Source of the DNA: Chara braunii | Taxonomy: Eukaryota; Streptophyta; Charophyceae; Charales; Characeae | Reading direction: 5' to 3' | DNA: 29,492 nucleotides | Assembly (NCBI GenBank): GCA_003427395.1 | Contig: BFEA01000046.1 | Span: forward strand, 2,392,919 to 2,422,410 | In this document: positions 19,739 through 29,429 of the stretch, one piece after another | Numbering within the stretch: the stretch's first letter is position 1 | Layout of the letters: each line of letters opens with the position of its first letter | Program-made: the position numbers and the translations under genes | Notes under the pieces: generated by a model | Seen by the model: the letters and a program-made list of their open reading frames with translations, nothing else | Database searches by the model: none | What the model was told of the DNA's origin: nothing

Positions 19739-20480
19739 TAAGGTTAGGCCACCCAAACTTATGGAATGTGCCTTACTTAGCCAGGCATAAGTCAGGTCAC
19801 CCAAACTTATGGAATGAGCCTAACTTAATCAAATAGTATACACAAAACAGAGAACACAACTACTTCTCTCTTCTTTGGGCATACGACTAGACCCCTCTAG
19901 TCACCCTGAGTTGTTTAAAATATCCAAGTTATATATACATGTCTTCCCTTTGTCTTTTAAGGTTGCATAGGACTGAACTAGCTTAAGTTCAGCTCGCCCC
20001 ATGTTACCATCAATTATAGTTCTTCATTATACTCTCTTCAGGTTGTGATAAGTTATAGTCAGACTACCTAAACTTATATAGAATAGTCTGACTAGCCTGT
20101 TCTTAAATAAGATAGTAAGTTATAACCTTTGGGTTCCAGCATGTGCGAGGCTTTGGGTCAGACCACCAGAAGAACAGTCTGACTGTCTGCCTGATTCCTT
20201 CCTCTCTGATTCAACTTGTGCGAGGCATTGGGCTAGACCACCTAAACTTATAGAATGGTCTGCCGCCTGTCAAATTTACTCCCCCAGAATAAAAGCAGGA
20301 AGAGGCTGAGTCACCTAAACTTGTAGAATGACCAAAACGTCCTCGTTCATAACCAAAGAAACTGAAAAAAATCCGAATTAAACAAGGTAACCAAGCCACC
20401 CAAACTTGGTTCCTGAAAAGTTAACCACACACAGTCCTCACAAGTAAGAGTAATCAGACTACCCAAATTTATGGGGATTT
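19739..20480. repeat. Dispersed stem-loop family with CCYAAACTTATRGAA loop
   Basis: Five main copies place a near-constant 15-17-base loop between complementary arms that differ: 19739-19779, 19788-19827, 20056-20094 (11-bp perfect arms TAGTCAGACTA/TAGTCTGACTA), 20235-20261 (AGACCA/TGGTCT) and 20310-20332 (GTCA/TGAC). Related hairpins are 20157-20183 (GTCAGAC/GTCTGAC) and 20389-20411 (AACCAAG/CTTGGTT). A copy at about 20453 lacks a clear stem. CTGAACT/AGTTCAG (19973-19992) lies among them. I see no gene in 19470-20560. Confidence 0.75.
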
Positions 20481-20539
20481 CCCAGCCTTAAATGACCCAG
20501 TCAAACCTCATGCAAAACTGTCTTCCTCCCAACTTTCCC

Positions 20540-21420
20540 CCAGATGTAATCCCTTTGTTACAATATGTTTTCAAACAATACAACAAAGTTGAAACTTAAG
20601 ATTACACAAACCTTCCTTTACTTAATTCTGGTTTGTGTCTTGAAAGTCAAATCCAAAGTCAAAAATAGGATGCATGCTGTTCACTCAGTCAAACATAGAA
20701 AGATGTACAGATAGAGGTCATATCTGGGTTTATAGAGAGAGATGGATGATTACCTCTCAATTCCCTGCCTCCAAAACTCCTCCTGAGTTCCGGCAGAGCT
20801 CTTGCAATCGGTGGGTGGAGTCCCCACAGAGTCTTGCTGCAGTCCTACGAGTTGCAATCCCGCCTGCTGCCTTCGTCTCAGAACAAGACTAGACTTAGAG
20901 TAAGAATGGCAGAATAAGGGGTTTCAAATGCTCGAGATACAGGAGGGGGACAAACTTAACTCCCAGGAGAGGGCCTTGAAACCTTCATATGCTTGAGGGC
21001 CCCGCAATGGCAGCCAGAGTATACAACAACTTGGTCAAACAAAAATCAAACTATCTGCAGCTGGCTCCCTAATAATCTTTCAATTTATAGTTGTAACCCC
21101 CTTTCTGCAGAGCCTGGTCACACCTACAAGTCACCGTGCCTTCACCTTCTATCAACGGGTAGCTACACAGCCTTAGAAAGGCTGCATTCGAAATGTGCAC
21201 ACCCCTCTTGTGCTCTATCCAAAATGTCGGTGGAAAGTAGCAACTTCAACGGGATTTTAGTATGCTTTACAAGACATTCGACCGCTATGCATAACACTCT
21301 AACTTCGCGAGTGAGTCTGTCCTCTCACGGCGCTCTGTTCCCAGACAATGATCACCCACTCACCCTTTTTTTCGCTATAGCGGCAAAGCACTGCAGTTGC
21401 CCGTAGCAGCCATCAAGTAC
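20540..21420. other. No gene seen
   Basis: The sequence is of mixed composition with short frames only. The longest + frame, about 20993-21406, matches nothing I know. Confidence 0.5.
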
Positions 21421-21424
21421 AGGC

Positions 21425-22249
21425 AGGTCTTGGCCAGGCAAGCTGCCGCCAGACCTAGGTAAGTGTCCTCACCGCTTTCTCTCCCTTACTGTTAGTTATT
21501 TTCCCCTTTTACGTACATCCCTCTCACTTGCTCAACAATACAATTGATTGTTATTATGATTATATTAAAAATAAAATAAAATAACGAAACTGAAACACGT
21601 GTAGCCCAACATCGTAGTTCTGCTTCCTGTTCGCCCCACATCGCCAGCCCACCGTCAGCCTCTGAGGCACGTATACTCTCCAATTCCCTTTTTCGGCTTC
21701 CCCATTCCCTTCATCTCCTACACTGTGCCGGTTTGTCCGAGTGTCGTCTGAACCTGCTGCTGCAGCACATAAATATGCACCGCTTTCCAACGATGCGCAA
21801 TGAGCAATTGAGAGAGGTTACTTCATCGGTAGAATGGGCCAAAACCACTGAATCTTCTGTCAGAACATGGGAATATACATTATCCCAACGTAGTCTTCTG
21901 CTGTTGGTGCGCCTGTTTATACTAAGACTGAACCTTCAACTAGAAGGTGGCCAGGTACATCCCGTTTGAACCCACCAGCCTACAGGTAAGTTTTCAAACT
22001 CGTGCCTCGCTCTTTACTTCAACGCCCACGATAGGATGGGCAACACACTGGCTAACAGGCAAGTTCCTATCCCCCGCGGCTGTCCTCAAGCCACCTCCAC
22101 CAGTTGGACGATAAAAATCGACTGTATCTACTGTGAGAACACAGGCAGATATGCCTCCAACCCATATGTCGGGTCAGCGCGCAATTCGGCGTCGCAGCTC
22201 TGCTTCTGGTTCATCCCGCATCGCTTTCACCGAGGTAAGTACACATTCT

Positions 22250-22291
<42 letters not shown>

Positions 22292-22360
22292 TAACGAACC
22301 TGGTCAAAAACTCGACCAGGTACTCTGTTTTAGGTAGGGGCTGAGTGTTAAATGCCTAGG
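21425..22360 (+). repeat. Degenerate repeats with recurring GGTAAGT
   Basis: GGTAAGT or GGCAAGT occurs at 21458, 21985, 22058 and 22234, each followed by pyrimidine-rich sequence; two more are at 22800 and 23169. The first follows the AGGTCT/AGACCT stem (21425-21430/21451-21456). Blocks such as gtagttctgcttcctgttcgccccacatcgc (21610-21640) recur in diverged form at 22190-22220. ACCTGGTC/GACCAGGT (22298-22305/22314-22321) is a perfect 8-bp stem. The GTAAGT sites resemble 5' splice sites, but I find no exon-like coding sequence. Confidence 0.5.
22253..22290. repeat. (CT)n microsatellite
   Basis: A near-perfect run of about 18 CT units, directly after a GGTAAGT site. Confidence 0.9.
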
Positions 22361-22775
22361 AGCCCACCACCTTTCGTGTCTTCGATCGTGCACGTGCCCT
22401 CGATCATCACCATGACCGACAAAGTGGACGTCCGCAATTCGACCACCAAGACCGATAGCTTAAGGATGAACCTTCCACTAAGGTATGGGAATGTACACCG
22501 CCATATTCAATCACGAAGGTGTGAGTATGAGGTAAGGAGCTATCAGATGCCCAAGCCGCCACGCGTGCATTAGGGAGGAGCCAGTTCCTCAGATGGGATG
22601 GATAATCAGTCGAAATAATCTTCCGCTAGAATGCGGATAGGTGAATTCACGCTGCAGAGCCGTTCCTCCCTCGCACGGCTCATATTTCCCACACTATAAA
22701 ATTCACCCACTAACGTTTCAATCCGACCTCACCATCGGATTCACCCATCCCCTAAACCTTTACTGAACACCTTTG

Positions 22776-23250
22776 CTTGCCTGATCTCATCAAGAATCGG
22801 GTAAGTTTCACACTCTCTGTTTCTTCCATCTCCATCTTCATTGCACTCCCGACATCTTTTCGCGCACCTCATTTTTCTACTATCTCCCATACCACTAACT
22901 GTCGGTCCAAACCAACCTTAAATTCGAATTCGCCCTACATTAAAACCTCCAAATTGACTCTTTCCCCACCCGATTTCATCAAGAATCAGGGGGGTTTCAC
23001 GTTTTTCCACCTTCGTCATATTCGCTTTCCGCCATCACCATGCGCAACTCTTTCTTTACTAATCTTCCTTTCTACCAATCTTCTTCTAAAACTAACTACA
23101 TAGTCGAGTTCGTCTACCCTTGAAACCCCCGTTGAGGATCTTTCCTCGCCCGTTTGTGTCGAGAAACGGGCAAGTTATCTTCTTTCCACCCCGCCTACCT
23201 CTCACCATCTCCGACTTTGCATGTATCTGGTGCGAAACTGCGCCAGGTTC
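22776..23250. repeat. 180-190-bp tandem repeat, three diverged units each headed by a stem-loop
   Basis: Units begin at about 22779, 22969 and 23148. Heads are GCCTGAT/ATCGGGT, CCCGATT/AATCAGG (one mismatch) and GCCCGTTT/AAACGGGC (perfect, 8-base loop). Next come gtaagttt, ggggtttc or caagttat, and then tttcttccatc, tttttccacc or tctttccacc. A further stem, CTGGTGC/GCGCCAG, lies at 23227-23246. Region 22360-22776 has no recognised gene. Confidence 0.7.
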
Positions 23251-23559
23251 ATCCGCCCTTCTTCACTGCCCCGCCTCTCCGCCTTAGTGCTCGCCTTCTG
23301 CTCCTGCGTTATTGCGCTCTTTCGTCATGCGCATGCACCCGACGCAGAATCCCGTCCCGATTCATTCACCATTTTCCCTTTTTTTTTTAATCTTTCCTCT
23401 GCCACCTCTTTTGCTTCTCCCCACCGCCTCACATCCTGAATGCAGTCACCATGGCCCGACGTCCGAATTCAAGCCATTTTCTCTCTGCCTCCGTGCTCCC
23501 TTTCTGCGCACGCCATTCCTCTTCTACGCGCTGGCCACTGTCTTCCTCCTGCGCCAAGC

Positions 23560-23660
23560 TGCGTATTCACCCGTACACTGCACGGGTCTTAGTTGACACA
23601 GGCAGCGGGTCGGTGGTTATGAGAGCCGAACACCTGCCAAATCAATCAGTCGAAAGGCTG
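23560..23660 (+). pseudogene. Possible aspartic-protease fragment (DTGS)
   Basis: A + strand frame reads ARVLVDTGSGSVVMRAEHL, which resembles the active-site strand of retropepsins (hydrophobic-D-T-G-S). No other protease or pol motif is found nearby and the frame is short, so chance is a real possibility. The codons overlap the stem ACCCGT/ACGGGT (23569-23587). Confidence 0.2.
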
Positions 23661-23699
23661 ATAGTGGTGTGGCACGCGACCTGTGCCCAGTTACGGTGG

Positions 23700-25660
23700 T
23701 GAACCTAGCACCACTACGGTTTTGAGGGTGCCGGGCCTGCTGCGCATCCAGCAACATATGCCTTGCGAAGCGGGTCCGGTGCACATCTTGGTGGTAGTAG
23801 CAACTTTCAAATAGGGCTTCAGGTCGAAACGAGGAAGTGTCCCATGGGGACTTCTGTTGGGACAGCTCTGCCACACAGCCCAGTGTGTGGCCGCCTCCCA
23901 CCGACGCCCCACTGACCCCGCCCAACTCAGGCATAGTTCACCTTCTTCGGGCCCCGACGGACATGCTCATACTCAAACCTCTCACAGCAGATGGTGGGTG
24001 GCGGACTGTGTGCCCCCGCGAAGGGTTCCCGCCACTCAGGTTTCTTCCGCCTCGTGGGCTAATCACCCATCGGCTCGCATGCACGTTGAACTCCCCGGCC
24101 TGCGTTGTTACAGACGGGCACAGTAAAGGAATTTTTGCCTGTAACCCGAACATGCAGAAATTTGGACGGGCCCACCAGAAAAAAAAAACAAAAAAAAACA
24201 TGCTCCTAGGTGAAGCAGGTCCCGACGTCGGTCTCAAACTCGATCACCGAGCTGAAGACTTCAAAATGCGATAAAAGGGGAAAAAAAATAAAACTAAAGG
24301 TAAGAATAAATGTCGCACGTTCCACTGGCCTGCGGCGTTGTGCACACCCAGGCTGCGCATGGTTGCGCCTCGCCATCAATACCCCACACGCGCCGCTCAC
24401 CCAGACGAGGACCAAAACTCCCTCTTGCCCGCCCGCAGTCAAACGGGCGAGGTTACATCGGCGTGACTTGCGGGAGACACACCAAATACCCTCGAGTATT
24501 TGGTACGACAGCCTGCCCGGACCTTATTAAGCGACGTCCCCGTCGCAACGAATGCTTAAACCAAATATCATTCAAACATAGTTTTCGGAAAACGGTGTAT
24601 AATAACTTCCTCAAGTTTTTAACTTCGACTAAAACGATCATTTAGTTGTATCCGCTCCAAGCCTCGGTTCTTCAAAAGAAGTGGACAAAATCAGCGGTCA
24701 AAAATATCATTTAATTCCTGATGAAAAATAAAACTCCACAATAGCCAAATAATCGACTAAGCACGGTCACATGTCAACCTTTAATTCAACAAAGTGGATA
24801 AAACCACTTTCCACGCACTACAATCACGTACAGGAAGTCGTCCAATAATTAATCCTAAGACTACATCATTCCCGGTCCCCTTTGAACGATATTTTATCGC
24901 GTCGGGCACCCAGATCATCCAATCACCAGCTGAAACTCAAACTCGGCGTTGATATAAAATCCAAAACCTCAGTCCTCATTTGACCTTTCCCTTTTTGCAC
25001 AACAACCATTCAGACTCAACTCATTTATACCCCCCTTTTTCAAACTCTTCTTCGGAAGATGACCCCATCCCGGGGATATCACAATTAGCTAGAGGTAGAC
25101 TGGTTGAGCTTGTTGTGCATGTCATGAACGTAATTTTTTGGGCTGGGCCCCGGTAAGCCCGATCCTCATCATCATATTCATCATGTGAGAGCCACTCGTT
25201 TTAATCACTCATAAACATATATTGGCTGGAGTAATTGTTAAATCTTCAAAAATAAAGACATCCACCCTTTTTGCTCATAAATCCTACTCTTTTAAATAGG
25301 TTTATTCACTCTCACCACGTACTTTATCATCCAAAAGTTTTGGTCAGTGAGCAAATTCTCACAATCTCTTTCCAAATAAAGTTTAAAGTTTATACTCCCC
25401 AAAATCCCACCATAATCAATCATTTTTCTTTTGTCCTTCTCAATCACGGGAAACACTGTTGCAGCCTAGCCACTCACGGTGCATAACTAAGGGCCAAGTG
25501 AGGGTCCCATATACATGACAGGTTTCCCTGTCGTGAACCTTCCTTGTTGGCAGCTATGAACCTTGGGTAGAACGACATTGCTCTATACATGACAGTGTAA
25601 CCCTCTGACGTAGACTAAACCACTCGCAGTCCATAACCGAGGATCAGGTGAGGGTCCCGT
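23700..25660. other. No gene; several strong stem-loops
   Basis: Perfect stems are ACCAAATAC/GTATTTGGT (24481-24489/24496-24504), GCGACG/CGTCGC (24531-24536/24541-24546), AAAGTGG/CCACTTT (24791-24797/24804-24810) and GACAGG/CCTGTC (25517-25522/25527-25532). ctatacatgacag occurs near 25509 and 25582 in related form, and gtgagggtccc occurs twice (about 25498 and 25649). Short frames have no recognisable products. Confidence 0.6.
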
Positions 25661-26088
25661 TGTCGAGCGCATCGGCCCCCGCTCGAGCGAGGGCCCTCCT
25701 GGCCGCGTCACGCAGGAGAAACTTAGGCTTTCAACCTTTTAGAGACAACTCGGGGACGACACGGTAACCCGCGTCGACCCTTCGTCGCTCCGCCCGAGTG
25801 CGCCAGTTGTACATCCCGCGGTCCCCTACGACAGGATAGGCTCTCGCGGGGCACAACTTACCTTCCCTAAGGGGCTGTCACCACCCTTAGGGGCGTATCC
25901 CCGCCGAGCTACTGACCCACATGGGAAGACTTATATAATGCAATTGCAGAGGTAGGTCAGCCGAGGGCGTTTGCTCGTTCGTTGTAGCATAGGTACGCAT
26001 GGTTGAACGCCAAAGTGGACCCGAACGCCGTCTGTGCTTGGGGCGCTGATCTCCCAAGAATCGGAACGTACGCCGGTCGACTAGGACG
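25661..26088. repeat. Long direct repeat, right copy
   Basis: This is the partner of 17281-17638, with extra sequence near 25735-25790 and 25975-26035. It contains a perfect 9-bp stem, CCCTAAGGG/CCCTTAGGG (25865-25873/25884-25892). At the aligned place the left copy has a different stem, GGGAG/CTCCC. The 8380-bp spacing between copy starts encloses no recognisable coding region. Confidence 0.8.
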
Positions 26089-26089
26089 T

Positions 26090-27830
26090 GAAATTCCAAG
26101 CGTAAGGAAATCTCAATCAATCCTAGTCCCTTCTTTCAAACACAATCAAAAGTTACTCAGACAAAGCTTTTCAAAAGAAGACTCACGTCAACGTAAACTC
26201 ACTTATGTTATGAAATCAACCTATACACCATACACTCACGCATCCGAAAAAGTCGACCGGACTTCAAACAACACTTATCAACAAAAGATCATGACCTATA
26301 CACGATGCGACGCTCTAAACGACGTCTGACTAAAGTATCTCCACTCTGCTTGCCAGACGACTGGGCTGTCACGACTTTTTCGACTTGATGAGATGCGTTG
26401 CCAAGTTCTTTAAGTCCATACTACACTGACTGCTAGCAAAGAAATGCTGACATCCCAACTCTCAAGTAGAGCTAGGATGCCATTGCTTTAGTGATGACTT
26501 TACTACTTTTCTAACTTTGGTGTGAATGCCATCTGCAAGTAATTCGGTTACCGCTATACAAGTTAGTACTCGACTTGAACAATCGCACACCGGATGCCCC
26601 ATTAAGGTTGGGACCCGCTTTCAAATTTTGTTGGTCGCTTTGTCCTCCTGGGCAATAAATTATTTTTTTTGTTCCATGAATGATGAAGTATCAGCCTTCG
26701 ACATGAAGACATTCAAAGCAATGCTCTAGCCACATCTTCCTGTCAACTAACCTGATTACCCCAGGTTGCACTTCTTATGATGCAAACCTATCCGCGAAGG
26801 TAGTGCCTACTCGCACTCCATTTGTAGCTAGTGAAAACACGGGCAGGGCTTCTTATGGCGCCAGTTCCCAACTCATATGTGGCTCCTAAGACGGCCACGA
26901 GAAGGGTAAACTATGGCAGTTCTCCTTAACGCAAGCCGCCAAGAACTTGAGGTCCTTTCGTGAGTAGGCGCATGCCCTCTTCCCTAGGAGGTGGTCTGGG
27001 ATACCCCTCGTCCTCGCCCGAGCGAACCTCGGATCTCAGAAGTTGGGCTGGCTCCACCACAACAGCGTGGTATCCTCCCGCATAAGTGGTCCATTTCGAG
27101 TCGATAGCAGGGCCGGCCCTTAAGGCAATGAACTCCCGCCTCAGATGCCTCATAGGAAAGGGAAAAACATCTACCACAGTAGGCAAAAATCGTTACTTGT
27201 CGCCTGACGTCAAGTGTAACTTAGACGAAAAAGGAGATCAGAAGAGAAAATCATTCAGACAAACGGGCATAGATAAAGAGGGTCATTCGGGGAGAAATGG
27301 GTAACCTCAGGAAAAATCTACGCCCAATTGATTTCTTCTTCCTTGTGTGATCAGATTCCTTTTCGTCGTTTACTGGTCGCCTTTCCTTTCAACACGCATG
27401 CAAGCGAGAAAATAGAATTCAACACCCTTCCATTCACTTCCATTAACATGAATAAGTTTCTTTTTTTCAGGCATCCTTCTACTTACCTGCAGATCAGATC
27501 AAACAACAAGTTCAAAAAGGACAATGCAAGGTCAAACTCACGTCTAACTTTCATTCACACGCGCAAACACACATTTCCTCTACCTTTTCAGTGAACATCC
27601 AAAGAACAGGGTCAAGCAAGTGTGGGTTCACACAGGTGTGAAAGGGTCTGAGTCAAAGTGACCGACCTTGACTGAAGTTGAAGAGATAGTCCACTCAAGA
27701 GGACCGTGTAAAATCGTACTCCAAAGAAGACAATCGACACGATGAGTCGCCTGCAAAGCGATCCACACCACTCCCTAAAACGATCGCTTGCCTCGTCACC
27801 CTCTCAACACACAATCACCTCCCATCAATT
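26090..27830. other. No gene seen; two short stem-loops
   Basis: Only short frames without family resemblance. TTCACAC/GTGTGAA (27627-27633/27636-27642) and AGTCAA/TTGACT (27651-27656/27668-27673) are perfect stems. Confidence 0.5.
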
Positions 27831-28240
27831 CAGCATTGCCGTCACACCAACCGCACCACCACGCCACAGCCGTCAATACCAAAACACGCTGCCACAAAAT
27901 GTCCCTCACAGTCAAGGCAAAACGGACAGCGCTCCCGTGCCACCCCCTAGAACGCACCGCCGCCGCCACAAAAGTTCGGTAACACTAACGCGTCACCACC
28001 AATCTCAGCGCTGCGGCTGCAAAAAAATTGGCAGCGCTTCCGCGTCACCACCAAAATCTTAATGTCGCCGCTGCGAAAAAAACCAGCAGCGCTTCCGCGT
28101 CACCGCCGCCACACCCGACATTGTTGCCGCAAAATTTCGGCATCGCTTCCATACTACCGCTGATAAACCTAGTACTGCCGCCACAAAATTTCGGCAGCGC
28201 TTCCGCACTACTGCCTAAAACCCGCTGTTGTTGCCGTGCC
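27830..28240. repeat. 54-bp tandem array
   Basis: Clear units start with gcagcgcttcc or a close variant at 28031, 28086, 28140 and 28194. Weaker units begin at about 27926 and 27979, and more degenerate ones upstream. The typical unit is (c)cgcaaaatttcggcagcg followed by cttccgcgtcaccaccg and a variable ctgccgc-type end. The Ser/Pro/His-rich frames across it are by-products of the repeat. Confidence 0.88.
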
Positions 28241-28499
28241 GAGCGAACAACACCTCCCCTGCGGTCCACCAAGTGCAGCGGCAACTATGGCTGCCTTCAC
28301 TCTCATGCTCCCTGCAGACCTCCAGCGCTTCTCTCTCTCTCTTCACCTCGCCGAGATGGCGGCTATGGCTGTGTTCCACACAACTATGGCCACCTCCAAC
28401 AGTTCTCCCCCCTCACTTGCTCAGCTCCCTCTCACTCCACCAACAGCTCCTCCTCCAGCAACCAGTATTCACCCAAGCGAAATGCTAGCAGCACCAGCC

Positions 28500-28570
28500 A
28501 CAAATGAATGTTGGCTGGCTGGCTGCTGGCTTGTTTTATAGCTGGCTGGAGGCTGAGGGCAGCTGCTTTG
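28500..28570. repeat. GGCT-rich short repeat
   Basis: tggctggctggctgctggct and a second gctggctggaggctg form a loose GGCT repeat. The upstream 28240-28500 is CT/CCA-rich with no recognised gene. Confidence 0.6.
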
Positions 28571-28599
28571 CCCCCAACCAAAACTCGGAGTGAGGCCTG

Positions 28600-28947
28600 G
28601 CCCTTGTTCTCAGACGAGATCAAGGGCTGAGAAACTTTATGTTCCCCTGGGAAACCAAGTTCCAAGCCTTGGTAATGCATCTGGCCGCTACCCCCGGTCG
28701 GACGCAGCCTCAACTGGCTGTATAGAGCCAGGTAGAGTAAACTGTTGGAGTTCAACAGTCTACTGTCACCTCAGGATCCAGATGCTTCTACTGCTGCATC
28801 TGGTCCTGCATCGCGAATAGATTCGCGACTCTTTTTTTTCTTTTTCTTCCCCCTCTTTTTTTTCCCCTTCCTTCCCCCTCGTTTCTTTGTGAGGGGGCAA
28901 CTCGTTTTCAAAACGAGCAGCCTCCCCCTCTGTGTCATTTCACAGAG
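28600..28947. repeat. Dense run of short perfect stem-loops
   Basis: In order: GCCCTTG/CAAGGGC (28600-28606/28621-28627), interleaved with TTCTCAG/CTGAGAA (28607-28613/28627-28633); ACCAAG/CTTGGT (28654-28659/28668-28673); CTGGCT/AGCCAG (28714-28719/28726-28731); ACTGTTG/CAACAGT (28741-28747/28753-28759); CCAGATGC/GCATCTGG (28778-28785/28796-28803); TCGCGAA/TTCGCGA (28811-28817/28822-28828); GAGGGGG/CCCCCTC (28891-28897/28924-28930) enclosing CTCGTT/AACGAG; and CTCTGTG/CACAGAG (28928-28934/28941-28947). The stems differ in sequence. No gene is visible. Confidence 0.85.
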
Positions 28948-29038
28948 TTGAACTAGAGTCAAGCTCAGCAGAGTCCTCTTTCCCCTTGCCCCGCGCCCGT
29001 ACCCGGACGCCCAACAGTGTCAGGTACAGAAAACGCTC

Positions 29039-29084
29039 TGCAGCCTATTCACTAAGTGAACGGGCGAAAAGCTTGAGGGCTGCA
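29039..29084. repeat. Two-tier stem-loop
   Basis: TGCAGCC (29039-29045) pairs with GGCTGCA (29078-29084) around an inner TTCACT/AGTGAA palindrome (29048-29053/29055-29060). It resembles the element at 29299-29331. Confidence 0.7.
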
Positions 29085-29152
29085 TGGTTGAAGACTTACC
29101 TGTTGGCGCCCCCCCCTTCCGATGAAGAAGCCAGCCGCCACGTCGCTTGGTG

Positions 29153-29156
<4 letters not shown>

Positions 29157-29225
<69 letters not shown>
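29157..29225. repeat. (CT)n microsatellite
   Basis: About 34 perfect CT units, directly after gtgagtc. Arg-Glu frames on the other strand are artefacts. Confidence 0.95.
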
Positions 29226-29227
<2 letters not shown>

Positions 29228-29298
29228 GTCTATAGTGCATAGTTCCACGTTATAGCAGTAGGTTCATTCGAATTCTCCCCCCCCGTTGCTGGGAAAGT

Positions 29299-29347
29299 CT
29301 GCAGCCCGTTCTTTGAAACGAATGGGCGCAGAGCAGAATCACTGCTC
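29299..29347. repeat. Paired stem-loops
   Basis: CTGCAGCCCGTTC (29299-29311) pairs with GAATGGGCGCAG (29320-29331) with one bulge and one mismatch, and GAGCAG (29331-29336) pairs with CTGCTC (29342-29347). The first shares ctgcag, cc, ttc and gggcg with 29038-29065. Confidence 0.7.
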
Positions 29348-29429
29348 GTAAACAAGAGAGGGGCAAATCTAAAAAAAAAAAAAATCTAAGAACAAAATCT
29401 AGAAAAAGACATCTAAAGAAAATCTAAAG

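Noticed and set aside
27742-28541. Ser/Pro/His-rich + strand frames
   Set aside because: They follow the 54-bp array and flanking CCA/CT-rich sequence. There is no consistent frame or domain.
29052-29240. Arg-Glu frame on the minus strand
   Set aside because: It translates only the CT microsatellite at 29157-29225.
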